Shown here one piece after another: positions 1 through 8,325 of a DNA stretch of 64,000 bases; the first letter of the stretch is position 1; each line of letters starts with the position of its first letter. A program made the translations under genes and the position numbers. The notes under the pieces were generated by a model. That model saw only the letters and a program-made list of their open reading frames with translations, was not told the DNA's origin and ran no database searches. The stretch is from positions 1 to 64,000 of the forward strand of contig LNDW01000017.1 in assembly GCA_001464815.1 (NCBI GenBank), given 5' to 3'. The stretch comes from Betaproteobacteria bacterium Ga0077527 (GTDB taxonomy: Bacteria; Pseudomonadota; Gammaproteobacteria; Burkholderiales; SG8-41).

Positions 1-38
1 AGTGCACGGTGATCTTCGGCTCCGAAAACACCCTGTGA
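1..38 (+). CDS. 3' end of an unidentified gene (partial)
   Basis: Only the last 12 codons are inside the window. In frame they read QCTVIFGSENTL and then TGA at 36-38. The peptide is too short for me to name a family. It is accepted as coding because a second version of the same peptide (QCTVIFVSENTL, stop TAA) occurs at 142-179 in the same reading frame, and the differences between the two copies are mostly at third codon positions. Confidence 0.45.
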   Translation, partial: CTVIFGSENTL

Positions 39-70
39 TGCCGTGCGCACGATCGCCTGCGGGGTCGCAT

Positions 71-90
71 CCCCGGACTTCCGTCCGGGG
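71..90. repeat. Short perfect hairpin
   Basis: ccccggac (71-78) and gtccgggg (83-90) form an 8-bp perfect stem with a 4-base loop. No T-run follows on either strand, so it is not a convincing terminator. It lies between the two C-terminal repeat copies. Confidence 0.4.
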
Positions 91-141
91 CCCCCGCTCC
101 GCCCTGCGGCGATCACGGCAACGGCGGCGTGATGTCCAGCC

Positions 142-179
142 AGTGCACGGTGATCTTTGTTTCGGAAAATACGCTGTAA
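142..179 (+). repeat. Second copy of the C-terminal coding end at 1-38
   Basis: Bases 1-38 and 142-179 share the first 16 bases exactly and then differ mainly at third codon positions (ttc/ttt, tcc/tcg, aac/aat, acc/acg) plus one Gly-to-Val change and TGA versus TAA. This pattern suggests that both copies were translated at some time. The frame is open between the two stops, and an ATG at 132-134 would give a 15-residue peptide. It may be the remnant of a tandem-duplicated gene whose body has been deleted. Confidence 0.5.
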
Positions 180-199
180 CACGGTAAGCTGCACCCGGC

Positions 200-230
200 C
201 GGATGCGGAGCAATCCGCATCCGTTTTTTT
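200..230 (+). terminator. Rho-independent terminator
   Basis: A perfect 9-bp stem (cggatgcgg 200-208, ccgcatccg 215-223) with a 6-base loop is followed directly by seven T residues (224-230). It separates the gene end(s) at 38/179 from the operon that starts at 249. Confidence 0.85.
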
Positions 231-248
231 CACCTGGAGGAGGCCGAA

Positions 249-905
249 GTGAAACTCGAGCTGTACTACGCACCGAAAACCTGCGCGCTGGTGCCTTATG
301 TGGCACTGACCGAGGCCAGCGCACCTTTCACGGTGCACAACATGAATTCACGCTCCGGCCAGCTGAAGACGCCGGAGTATCTGAAGCTCAATCCCAAGCA
401 CAAGGTGCCGGTGCTGGTGATCGACGGCGAGCCGCTGACTGAAAACGTCGCCATCCAGATCTGGATCCACCGCAATTTCCCGCAGTCACGGCTGCTGCCC
501 GATGATCCGCAACAGGAAATCAAGGCGATCTCGCTGATGGCCTGGTTTGCCTCGACCATCCATCCGCACCTGACACCCAACGCGCGGCCCGAGAACTTCT
601 GCGACCTGCCGGGTTCGGCCGATGCCGTAAAGCGGGTCGGCAACAAATTGCTGTTTGAAGACCTCAAAATCGCCGACGCCATGCTCGCCGGGCGCGACTA
701 CTTCTTCGACCGCTTCACCACGCCCGACGCCTACTTTTTCTGGTGTTTCCGCCGCGCGATCAGCTTCAAGCTCGATCTTGCCGCCTTCCCGAACTGCATG
801 GCCCACCAGCAGCGCCTGCTAGAGCGGCCGAGCATCCGCAAGGTGCTGGAGCATGAAAAAGCGGTTGATGCCGAATTCGCCCGCACCGCGCAGCCCCTGA
901 ACTGA
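249..905 (+). CDS. Glutathione S-transferase family protein
   Basis: This 218-residue protein has the two-domain GST layout: an N-terminal thioredoxin-like half (about 1-80) and a helical C-terminal half. Seen in the sequence are the start ELYYAPKTCALVPYVAL, with a Cys at residue 12 near the usual catalytic position of beta-class enzymes, the cis-Pro segment KVPVL (about 53-57), and LTEN, where the glutathione gamma-glutamyl contact is normally placed. The expected role is conjugation or reduction of an electrophilic substrate with glutathione in the cytoplasm; the substrate is unknown. The start is GTG, preceded by ggagg at 236-240. It opens an apparent operon with the next three genes (gaps of 8 and 20 bases, then an overlap). 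Confidence 0.88.
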   Translation: MKLELYYAPKTCALVPYVALTEASAPFTVHNMNSRSGQLKTPEYLKLNPKHKVPVLVIDGEPLTENVAIQIWIHRNFPQSRLLPDDPQQEIKAISLMAWFASTIHPHLTPNARPENFCDLPGSADAVKRVGNKLLFEDLKIADAMLAGRDYFFDRFTTPDAYFFWCFRRAISFKLDLAAFPNCMAHQQRLLERPSIRKVLEHEKAVDAEFARTAQPLN

Positions 906-913
906 AAGCCGGC

Positions 914-1606
914 ATGGAACTCCGAATACTCACCTCCAACAGCACCCTGCCCATCCTCAACGCGCTGATCCCGGCCTACGAAAAAACATCGGGCAACACC
1001 GTCAGCATCAGCGGCGACTCGGCAAAATCGATGATCGCGCGCATCCGTGGCGGTGAATCGGGTGACGTGCTGGTGCTCGGCAGCGGCGCAGTGAAGGAAC
1101 TGGCCGAAGCCGGTTTCATCGATGGTGCCAGCCGCCACGCCTTTGCCCGCGCCATCGTCGGTGTCGGCGTACGCAGCGGTACGCCGCACCCGGACATCAG
1201 CAGCGTCGATGCCTTCCGCAAGACGCTGCTCGAAGCCCGCGCCATCGCCCATACCATCCACGGCGCCAGCGGCATGTACATCCCGACGATGCTGGAAAAA
1301 CTCGGCATCGCCGAGCAGATGAAAACCAAAACCGTGAATCGTCCCGGCGGCTATATCGGCACCGTGGTGGTTGCCGGTGAGGCTGACATCGCGCTGCAGC
1401 AGATTCCGGAACTGCTGGCGGTGCCGGGACTGGACTGCGTGGGCCCGGTGCCCGATGCCGTGCAGAAATCATTTGAAACCTCGATCGCACTGTTCCGCGC
1501 CTCGCCCAACGCTGCCACGGCACGGGAGATGATGGCGTTTTTTGCCAGCCCGGCCAACACACCGCTGTTTCGTGAAAAAGGCCTCGAACACGTCATACAG
1601 ACCTGA
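914..1606 (+). CDS. Molybdate-binding-like (ModA-type) solute-binding protein without signal peptide
   Basis: The 230-residue protein matches the type 2 periplasmic-binding fold of the ModA/extracellular family 1 group: an N-terminal strand MELRILTSN, then SGDSAKSMIARIRGGESGDVLVL (given here in parts: SGDSAKSMI near residue 35 and GDVLVLGSG near 52), and later the hinge-like GYIGTVVVAGEADIALQ region. ModA proteins normally carry a secretion signal, but this one starts directly at the first beta strand, so it is either cytoplasmic or starts upstream at a site I cannot see. There is no ABC permease nearby. It sits 8 bases after the GST gene and 20 before a Bug receptor gene. The ligand is unknown; oxyanion binding is only inferred. 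Confidence 0.75.
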   Translation: MELRILTSNSTLPILNALIPAYEKTSGNTVSISGDSAKSMIARIRGGESGDVLVLGSGAVKELAEAGFIDGASRHAFARAIVGVGVRSGTPHPDISSVDAFRKTLLEARAIAHTIHGASGMYIPTMLEKLGIAEQMKTKTVNRPGGYIGTVVVAGEADIALQQIPELLAVPGLDCVGPVPDAVQKSFETSIALFRASPNAATAREMMAFFASPANTPLFREKGLEHVIQT

Positions 1607-1626
1607 TCAACCCTGAGGAGAACAAC

Positions 1627-2607
1627 ATGAAACGCATCCAGACCCTTGCCCTCGCCGCGCTGCTTGCCGGCCCGCCGCTGACAATGATGAACGCAATGGC
1701 GGCGGACAACTGGCCGGCACGCCCGATACGCTTCATCGTCCCTTATCCGCCCGGCGGTACCACCGACATCGTTGCCCGCGGCATCGGCGCCAAGCTCTCC
1801 GAAAAATACGGCCAGCAGGTGGTCATCGACAACCGCGGCGGCGCCAGTACCATCATCGGCGCTGAGCTGATGGCCAAGGCCGCGCCCGACGGCTACACCA
1901 TGCTGCTCGCCACCGCGACCACGCTGTCGATCAATCCCAATGTCGTCGACAAACTGCCCTACGACACGCTGCGCGACTTCGCCCCGGTGACGCAGACGGT
2001 CTACGTGCCCTTCGTCATCGCCGCGCATCCCTCGGTTCCAGCGAACAACATCAGCGAACTGCTGGCGCTGGCGAGGAACAAGCCCGGCAGCATCAGCTAC
2101 AGCACGCCGGGCACCGCCTCGACCAATCATCTCGGCGGTGCGCTGCTCGAATACGTCACCGGCGTGAAGCTGCTGCACGTGCCGTTCAAGGGCTCGGGCC
2201 CGGCGGCGGCTGCCGTGGTCGGCGGCCAGGTCAGCTTTGTCATCACCGGCATTGCCACCGTGCTGCCCTTCGTCAAGGGCGGCAAGATCAGGGTGCTGGC
2301 CTTTGCATCACCGCAACGACACCCCAACTTCCCCGACATCCCGTCCACCGGCGAGGCCGGCATCAAGAATTACGAGTCCGGCACCTGGTTCAGCGTGGTC
2401 GGCCGCGCCGGCACCGCGCGCCCGATCATCGCCCGACTCAACAAGGACATCATCGCCGCGCTGAATACGCCCGACCTCAAGGAACGGCTCACCAACATCG
2501 GTTTTGATGTGCGCACCCAGTCGCCGGAGGAATTCGCGAAATTCATCCGTGATGACCTCGCGCTGTCGTCAAAGGTGATCAAGGCGGCGGGCATCCGGCT
2601 GGAATGA
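1627..2607 (+). CDS. Bug/TctC-family tripartite tricarboxylate receptor
   Basis: A 326-residue exported solute receptor. The signal peptide spans about residues 1-26 (basic start, hydrophobic core, AMAAD cleavage region). Family hallmarks follow: WPARPIRFIVPYPPGG with TTDIVARGIG, VIDNRGGAST, AKAAPDGYTML and the ligand-loop segment VPFKGSGPA. Bug proteins bind small carboxylates or amides for TctAB permeases or for sensing; no TctA/TctB gene is nearby. A good ribosome site (gaggag, 1616-1621) precedes ATG. Its TGA overlaps the ATG of the AraC regulator, so the two are translationally coupled and the regulator may respond to the ligand of this receptor. Confidence 0.93.
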   Translation: MKRIQTLALAALLAGPPLTMMNAMAADNWPARPIRFIVPYPPGGTTDIVARGIGAKLSEKYGQQVVIDNRGGASTIIGAELMAKAAPDGYTMLLATATTLSINPNVVDKLPYDTLRDFAPVTQTVYVPFVIAAHPSVPANNISELLALARNKPGSISYSTPGTASTNHLGGALLEYVTGVKLLHVPFKGSGPAAAAVVGGQVSFVITGIATVLPFVKGGKIRVLAFASPQRHPNFPDIPSTGEAGIKNYESGTWFSVVGRAGTARPIIARLNKDIIAALNTPDLKERLTNIGFDVRTQSPEEFAKFIRDDLALSSKVIKAAGIRLE

Positions 2608-3629
2608 GCACCAGGCGCCCGCATCGGGAGGGACATACCGGCCTGCTTTCGGCAGGACAGATCTGGAGCAAGCTGTTCCGGCTGTGCGGGCTGGATGCCC
2701 ACCGCATCTGGCAGGAAGCTGGAGCAGCTTCTCCGGTTTCAGAGGATCCGAACACGCGGGTGCCGCTGCATTTTCTGGATGCCGCGGTTCTGCTTGCCGC
2801 GTCTCGCATCTCCAATCCGGCCTGGGCACTGAACATGGCGCAATGCTGGCACCCCGGCAATCTCGGCGTGCTGGGCCATGCCTGGCTTGCCAGCTCGACA
2901 TTGCGCACCGGCCTGACCAGGCTGGATCGTTACTGGAAAATCGTCACCACCCGCGCGGCGGTGCAACTGCTCGAGTCCGATGCCGGCCTGCGCTTTGTCT
3001 ATCGCCTGCCGACGGAGAATCCGGTGATCTCCGCAGTGTTTCCGGACGGCGTGTTTTCGGTGCTGATGGACATGTGCCGGGTCAACAGCGGAGACCGCAT
3101 GAATCCGCTGCAAGTGACACTGCGCCGGCCGCAGCCGGCAGACAATTCGCCCTGGATCAACTGTTTCGGCTGCCCGGTATTTTTCGGAGCGCCTGAAAAC
3201 AGCATGACCTTTTCCGGCGCCGACCTCGACCGTGTATTACCCACCGCCAACCGTCCGCTGGCCGGCACGCTGGACCGCCTGCTGCTCGAAACACTGTCGG
3301 CGCTGGACCGTGATGACATCGAGTCACGTTGCAAGGCGGCGGTACTGAACGAGCTGTCCACTGGTGAACCCGCGGCGCCCGATATCGCGCAAAAACTCAA
3401 CCTGAGCGGGCGAACCCTGCAGCGTCGCCTGGCCGCGGTCAACACCAGCTATCTGAAGCTGGTGGATGAAACCAGGCGCGATCTTGCCCTGCGCTACATC
3501 GCTGATCGTGACAAATCGGTCAGCGAAATCACCTTTCTGCTCGGGTTCTCCGGGCAAAGCGCCTTTACCCGCGCCTTCCGCCGCTGGACGGGCCGCACAC
3601 CCACCGAATTCCGGCAGCAAGCCCGCTGA
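2604..3629 (+). CDS. AraC-family transcriptional regulator
   Basis: A 341-residue regulator with the long N-terminal effector domain found in OruR/ArgR-like AraC proteins (about residues 20-215) and a C-terminal pair of helix-turn-helix units (about 240-338). The first recognition unit is visible in IAQKLNLSGRTLQRRLAA and the second, the family signature, in ITFLLGFSGQSAFTRAFRRW followed by TGRTPTEFR. Its ATG overlaps the stop of the upstream Bug gene (ATGA), making it the last gene of the GST operon. Autoregulation and control of this operon are likely but inferred. Confidence 0.9.
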   Translation: MSTRRPHREGHTGLLSAGQIWSKLFRLCGLDAHRIWQEAGAASPVSEDPNTRVPLHFLDAAVLLAASRISNPAWALNMAQCWHPGNLGVLGHAWLASSTLRTGLTRLDRYWKIVTTRAAVQLLESDAGLRFVYRLPTENPVISAVFPDGVFSVLMDMCRVNSGDRMNPLQVTLRRPQPADNSPWINCFGCPVFFGAPENSMTFSGADLDRVLPTANRPLAGTLDRLLLETLSALDRDDIESRCKAAVLNELSTGEPAAPDIAQKLNLSGRTLQRRLAAVNTSYLKLVDETRRDLALRYIADRDKSVSEITFLLGFSGQSAFTRAFRRWTGRTPTEFRQQAR

Positions 3630-3749
3630 ATCAATACTTTGGCGCGCGGGGCACGACGCTTGGCGTGCCCGGCCAAGTGTGTATCGCCCGCAGCAGCGAT
3701 CCTCGACTCCTCATCACAGTCATTGATGTCCGGGGAGGAGTTCACTGCC

Positions 3750-3971
3750 ATGACCCGCTTTTTTCTGCGAGACCCGCGCCAAAAATCAGTCATTTCGGGC
3801 AAACCCGACGGTGGCTGGCTCAAATCGCCGCCTTCGCCCGCGCAATGGGTGCACAGGCGCGAGCTCGCCCGCGCATTCAACGCCGGGGAAATCGAAGCGA
3901 TGCGCCAGCAATGGCCCTATCTCGCCGAATGCGAAATCGTCGCGGAAGACGATGCCGGGGAGGGCCGGTGA
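3750..3971 (+). CDS. Small conserved-looking hypothetical protein (73 aa)
   Basis: Not recognised. The frame is open from further upstream, but ATG 3750 is preferred because a strong ribosome site (ggaggag, 3734-3740) lies 9 bases before it; an ATG at 3726 is the alternative. The product begins MTRFFLRDPRQKSV and has a basic N-terminal part, a Trp-rich middle (GGWLKSP, QWVHRREL) and an acidic end. No signal peptide or membrane segment is evident. Its TGA overlaps the ATG of the next small gene, so the two are probably made together. Confidence 0.6.
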   Translation: MTRFFLRDPRQKSVISGKPDGGWLKSPPSPAQWVHRRELARAFNAGEIEAMRQQWPYLAECEIVAEDDAGEGR

Positions 3972-4168
3972 TGAACCATTACCGGCTGCTGGAAATGCAC
4001 ACCCTGCGCCCGATGGAGCTGGTGGAACTGCACGTGCTGGCGCGTGCCTATCGTGATGCCTGGCGGCTGCTGCACGGCAGTGAACCGCTGCATGATCACG
4101 CCATCACCAGCCTCAATCTGCTGATCCATTTTTATCCGGTCAACAAACCGGCTGGCGCGGCGGCATGA
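3971..4168 (+). CDS. Small hypothetical protein (65 aa), coupled to upstream gene
   Basis: Not recognised. The gene starts with ATG overlapping the preceding TGA (tgatg at 3969-3973), a classic coupling arrangement, and encodes a helical, Leu/His-rich 65-residue protein (MNHYRLLEMHTLRPMELVEL at the start; a second helix around RAYRDAWRLLHG). It has no Cys, signal peptide or obvious metal motif. It ends 9 bases before the converging DUF2252 gene. Confidence 0.6.
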   Translation: MNHYRLLEMHTLRPMELVELHVLARAYRDAWRLLHGSEPLHDHAITSLNLLIHFYPVNKPAGAAA

Positions 4169-4177
4169 AGAGCCGCC

Positions 4178-5596
4178 CTATACACTGAAGTCCGCGGCGA
4201 ATTCCTGCTCGGTCCTGGCGATCAGCTTCTTGCGGCGGCAGGCATCGCGGAACTTCTCGAAATCACGCTCGACCTGGTCGGCGTAATCCCCGGAGTAGCG
4301 GACCATCGCGTCGGCAAAAGCGCCGCTGTCTCCCAGATAGCCCGAAATCTCCGGCGCAAGGCCTCCCGCCCTGGCATGGCCGCGCGCCAGCACCCAGCCG
4401 CAAAGCCGCGCGTAAATCGCGATCTGTCTCGCGTCAAAGCTCTCGAGTTCCGCCGATGTCTTCATGTCGCGCAGCTGGCGGATGTAAAAATGCCGCCCGG
4501 AGGGCCCTTTTGCCCAGCCCAGGAAATAATCGCTGGAAGCCTGCATCAGCCTCTGCCCCGCCACCACCCGCTGGCCCTGATGGCTGTACGCCGACCGGCC
4601 CGAAGGCACATAAGCCGCCAGCACCGAAGCCCGTGACTCCTTGACCTGCAGGAAAAAAGGATGCTCGTGGTGATCGATCAGCAGCATCACCAGGCATCGC
4701 GTGCCGACGCTGCCCACCCCGACCACCTTGAACGCCATGTCCTGGATACGGAAGTTGCCCAGAAGATGGCGATGGCTCGCGCTCAGTGTCTGCCGGTATT
4801 CTCCGAACAGCCGGTCAAAAATGGCATCCCATTTTCCCAGCTTCGCCCAGTCATCATTGGCCTTGAACAGGGTGGTTTTGCCGTGAATGTGAAACAGTCC
4901 TGGCGGCGCGTCCGACATGCGCCAGCGTCCATCGACCTTGTCGGCGATTTTCGGCAGCAGATTGCCGTGGGTGCGTTGCGAAGCGCGGGCGATGCGGGCT
5001 TTCAGGAGTTCGCGATCCTGGTTTTTGCTGAGCGAAGCCAGAATCCGGTCATAGGTGATCCGGTCATACCAGATGTCGAGCGCACCCATGCCGGCGTACT
5101 CCGCCATCTTCTGCTGGTAACTGCGCACCGTTGCATGAACGATATCCTGGGCCGCCCCCGCCTTGAATCCGAGATGGCGGGCGGCGACCATGAAACTCGC
5201 GGCAAGCCGTTTCAGATCCCATTCCCAGGGGCCGGGATGGGTTTCGTCAAAGTCATTGATGTCAAACAGCAGGCTGCGCTCGGGCGTGGCGTAGCCGCCG
5301 AAATTCATCAAATGACAGTCGCCGCAAATCTGCTGCACCAGGCCGGAATCCGGGGTGCCGGCAAGATCGTGGGCCTGGATGATTGCGGTACCGCGGTAAA
5401 AAGCGAAGGGGCTGGCAAGCATGCGTCCGTAGCGCAGCGGCACCAGCCGCTCCACCCTTCCGGCGCTGGAAGCCTCCAGCAGCTTTATCGGATCACGCTT
5501 CACGTTGCCGATGACCGAATGGGCCTTGCGCGGGGTTTTTTTGCGCAATTCGCGACCGTCACCCAGGCGTTGTTTGTTGTTCCTGAAATCACTCAT
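4178..5596 (-). CDS. DUF2252 family protein
   Basis: A 472-residue protein of the DUF2252 family, which is distantly related to aminoglycoside phosphotransferase/kinase folds. Visible features are RVERLVPLRYGRMLASPFAF, then FYRGTA, the GDCHLMNFGGY motif (resembling the catalytic H-x-N loop of APH-like enzymes) and FDINDFDETHPGPWEWDLKR. The open frame reaches 5695, but ATG 5596 (MSDFRNNKQ) is chosen because it has agga upstream and the region beyond is unlike the family. The substrate is unknown. It is transcribed divergently from the M48 lipoprotein across 128 bases. Confidence 0.85.
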   Translation of the reverse strand: MSDFRNNKQRLGDGRELRKKTPRKAHSVIGNVKRDPIKLLEASSAGRVERLVPLRYGRMLASPFAFYRGTAIIQAHDLAGTPDSGLVQQICGDCHLMNFGGYATPERSLLFDINDFDETHPGPWEWDLKRLAASFMVAARHLGFKAGAAQDIVHATVRSYQQKMAEYAGMGALDIWYDRITYDRILASLSKNQDRELLKARIARASQRTHGNLLPKIADKVDGRWRMSDAPPGLFHIHGKTTLFKANDDWAKLGKWDAIFDRLFGEYRQTLSASHRHLLGNFRIQDMAFKVVGVGSVGTRCLVMLLIDHHEHPFFLQVKESRASVLAAYVPSGRSAYSHQGQRVVAGQRLMQASSDYFLGWAKGPSGRHFYIRQLRDMKTSAELESFDARQIAIYARLCGWVLARGHARAGGLAPEISGYLGDSGAFADAMVRYSGDYADQVERDFEKFRDACRRKKLIARTEQEFAADFSV

Positions 5597-5724
5597 GGCT
5601 AGTCCTGTCTGATGACACCTGAACTTCCGCCGACCGGCGGTCTGCGGTGGCTCCGGCAACAACTTGCAATATACTACTGCTTGATACACTTTCATCGAAT
5701 CAACCCGCCCGATACAGGCTCATC

Positions 5725-6546
5725 ATGCTGCCCATCTACAAGTTGCTTGCCACAGGGATGAGTGTCGTGGCGCTTGGCGGCATCGCCAGTTGTGAATCCA
5801 CCACCTCCAGCGGAACGGTCGGAGCCGACCGCAAGCAATTCCTGCTGGTGTCCTCCGACCAGCTGAATCAGATGGCGGCCAAGGCCTATCTGCAGCTGCA
5901 GCAGGAGTCGGCCAAGAAGGGCGTGCTCAACACCGACGCGGCGATGACCCGCCGCATTCGTGCCATCGCAGCCCGCATCACCCCGCACACCAAGGTCTTC
6001 CGCGCCGATGCGCCCGCCTGGAAATGGGAAGTCAACACCATCACCAGCGACCAGCTCAATGCCTTTTGCATGCCCGGCGGCAAGATCATGTTCTACACCG
6101 GCATCGTGCAGCGGCTGAACCTCACGGATGACGAGATCGCGGTAATCATGGGCCACGAAATCGCCCACGCGCTGCGCGAGCATTCGCGCGAGCAGGTATC
6201 GCAGGCGGTGGCCGCAGAAGCAGCGATCGGCATCGGCGCCGCACTGCTCGGCCTCGGCGACGGCGCCGCCAACCTCACCGGCACCGCCTATCAGGCGCTG
6301 GTCGCAACCCGCTTCAGCCGCAACCATGAGACCGAATCCGACCGTATCGGCCTCGAACTCGCGGCACGTGCCGGCTACGACCCGCGCGCCGGCATCACGC
6401 TGTGGAAAAAAATGCTCGGTGCCAGCCAGGGCGGCCGCCCGCCGGAATTCCTGAGCACGCACCCGGCGGAAGCCCGCCGCATCCAGGAAATCGAAGCCCT
6501 GCTGCCGACGGTGATGCCGCTGTATGAGGCTGCACGCGGCCGCTGA
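5725..6546 (+). CDS. M48-family metallopeptidase lipoprotein
   Basis: A 273-residue exported zinc protease. The start at ATG 5725 puts a short basic/hydrophobic signal before a lipobox (IASC, Cys at residue 23), so it should be anchored to a periplasmic face. The zinc site is HEIAHALREH (about residue 144), with the third ligand in the NHETESDRIGLELAARAG segment. The C-terminal FLSTHPAEARRIQEIEALLP is typical of the BepA/LoiP type. The expected role is periplasmic protein quality control at the outer membrane. An upstream in-frame codon at 5647 would add 26 residues and hide the lipobox, so it was rejected. Confidence 0.9.
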   Translation: MLPIYKLLATGMSVVALGGIASCESTTSSGTVGADRKQFLLVSSDQLNQMAAKAYLQLQQESAKKGVLNTDAAMTRRIRAIAARITPHTKVFRADAPAWKWEVNTITSDQLNAFCMPGGKIMFYTGIVQRLNLTDDEIAVIMGHEIAHALREHSREQVSQAVAAEAAIGIGAALLGLGDGAANLTGTAYQALVATRFSRNHETESDRIGLELAARAGYDPRAGITLWKKMLGASQGGRPPEFLSTHPAEARRIQEIEALLPTVMPLYEAARGR

Positions 6547-6679
6547 GCGCCTGCCACCTGGTTTTGATGCAAAAAAATGCAATAGCGCATCGCTTACCGT
6601 CATCTCCTTTTTTTGCAATTCTCCAAGCTGCGATTGCCACCACCTTCGCGAACCGTCCTGTTCAAGCTAGGATGCCATC

Positions 6680-7534
6680 ATGGCCAGAACCTACTTCGAT
6701 GCACCGGGATGCAAAGTAAGGCTCGACCGGATTTCCGCCGAACCACCGCGAAGCCTGAGCAGGAAAAAAGCTGAAAAACGCTTTGCCACGCTGGGCGGGG
6801 AACTGTTCAAACTGCAGGATGCGATGTATGGCGCAAGGAAACATGGCGTGCTGGTCGTACTGCAGGGACGGGATACCGCAGGCAAGGACGGCGCGATCAA
6901 GCATGTCGCAGGCTGCCTGAACCCCCGCGGGGTCAGCGTCACTTCATTCGGTGTACCGACTACCGAGGAGCGTGGGCATGATTTTCTGTGGCGTATTCAC
7001 CGCCATGCACCCCGTCATGGTGAATTCGCCATTTTCAACCGCTCGCATTATGAAGACGTACTGGTCGTACGGGTCCATGACCTTGTACCCAAGGCGCTGT
7101 GGAGTGAACGCTACGCACAAATCCGGGATTTCGAGAGCCTGCTGACCGTCCACAACACCATAATCCTCAAGTTTTTCCTGCACGTCACCAAGAATGAGCA
7201 GAAAAAACGGCTGCTTGAACGCGAGCAGGATCATGAAACCGCATGGAAACTCAACCCGAATGACTGGAAGGAGCGCGACCACTGGGATCATTACACCAGT
7301 GCATACGAGGACGCCATATCAAAAACTGCAGCTCGCCATGCCCCGTGGATTATTGTTCCCGCCAACGCGAAGTGGTACCGCAACCTGGTTATTGCCGAGC
7401 ATATTGCCGATGCGCTGCGCGAACATAACCAGCACTGGCAACAGGCCCTGCAGGAGATGGGCAAAACCGGACGCGCCGAGCTCGACAACTATCGCGCGCC
7501 GCTGGCATTGAAAAAAAACCGGAAAACCACATGA
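6680..7534 (+). CDS. ppk2: Polyphosphate kinase 2 family protein (PPK2)
   Basis: A 284-residue cytoplasmic phosphotransferase that uses polyphosphate with nucleotides. It shows the PPK2 Walker A motif GRDTAGKDGAIK (about residues 63-74), the lid-side VPTTEERGHDFLWRIH and the Walker B region IFNRSHYEDVLVVRVH, then the lid helix EQKKRLLEREQD. The VPTTEE...HDFLWRIHRHAPRHG pattern resembles class III enzymes, which phosphorylate AMP and ADP; this subclass is inferred by similarity of motifs only. The length fits single-domain PPK2. It stands alone, 133 bases after the M48 gene. Confidence 0.9.
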   Translation: MARTYFDAPGCKVRLDRISAEPPRSLSRKKAEKRFATLGGELFKLQDAMYGARKHGVLVVLQGRDTAGKDGAIKHVAGCLNPRGVSVTSFGVPTTEERGHDFLWRIHRHAPRHGEFAIFNRSHYEDVLVVRVHDLVPKALWSERYAQIRDFESLLTVHNTIILKFFLHVTKNEQKKRLLEREQDHETAWKLNPNDWKERDHWDHYTSAYEDAISKTAARHAPWIIVPANAKWYRNLVIAEHIADALREHNQHWQQALQEMGKTGRAELDNYRAPLALKKNRKTT

Positions 7535-7613
7535 AAGAACTGGAAAACTCCAAGTCGGTGACCATCAAAAGTCACCGTACACTCCGATTGTTTCGCCTTG
7601 CCACCCGGAAAAC

Positions 7614-8312
7614 ATGCGTAAAAACAATCTGATAATTTGTATGGCGCTGTACGGCATTGCGGCACTGATACCAGGCATCGGTGCCGCGCAGATTCCGCCA
7701 GCGAGCGAGGAAATCGCACATTACAAGGGGCTGCATGCCGCAGCCTTCAGCGGCGACCTCGCCGCGATCGAAAAACTGATCAAGGCCAAAGCCGATCTGA
7801 ATTCACGCGATCCCTACGGCCGCACGCCGCTGCATGTCGCCACCCATGCGCGCAAGCCGGACGCGGTGAGGATGCTGATGCGTGCCGGCGCCAACCACGC
7901 CCTGCTCGAACGCGACCGCTACGATGCCGTGACCATTGCTTCGGTCGCGGATGACGAGGCCACGCTGCGTGTGCTGCTCGCCGAAGGTGCCAGCGCGAAG
8001 CTGACCACCAGCCGCTACGACGGCACCGCGCTGATTGCGGCGGCCCACCTCGGGCACGCCGGTGTGGTCAGGCAGTTGATCGCCGCCGGCGCACCGCTGG
8101 ACCACGTCAATAACCTGCACTGGACCGCGTTGATCGAATCCATCGTGCTCGGCAACGGCGGCCCGCGCCATACCGAAACCCTGCGCCTGCTGGTGCAGGC
8201 CGGCGCCAACCTGCAACTCACCGACCGCAACGGCAATACGCCGCTCAGGCTGGCGAAAGGGCGCGGCTATCAGGCGATGGTGGAGATACTGGAAAAAGCC
8301 GGCGCGAAATAA
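7614..8312 (+). CDS. Exported ankyrin-repeat protein
   Basis: This 232-residue protein has an N-terminal signal peptide (about 1-25, ending GIGAAQ) followed by five or six ankyrin repeats that can be read from the repeated pattern GRTPLHVAT, YDAVTIAS, YDGTALIAA, HWTALIESI and GNTPLRLA, each followed by a helix and ADLN/AGAN-type turns. Ankyrin proteins bind other proteins, so a periplasmic scaffold or immunity-like role is possible, but no partner is visible. Its stop lies 14 bases from the converging yheS stop. Confidence 0.88.
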   Translation: MRKNNLIICMALYGIAALIPGIGAAQIPPASEEIAHYKGLHAAAFSGDLAAIEKLIKAKADLNSRDPYGRTPLHVATHARKPDAVRMLMRAGANHALLERDRYDAVTIASVADDEATLRVLLAEGASAKLTTSRYDGTALIAAAHLGHAGVVRQLIAAGAPLDHVNNLHWTALIESIVLGNGGPRHTETLRLLVQAGANLQLTDRNGNTPLRLAKGRGYQAMVEILEKAGAK

Positions 8313-8325
8313 GACCGCCCGTGCC

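Noticed and set aside
71-90. Rho-independent terminator
   Set aside because: The stem has no T-run on either side, and a better terminator is at 200-230.
4661-5602. 313-codon open frame opposite the DUF2252 gene
   Set aside because: No family features, and it lies wholly antisense to a protein with clear motifs.
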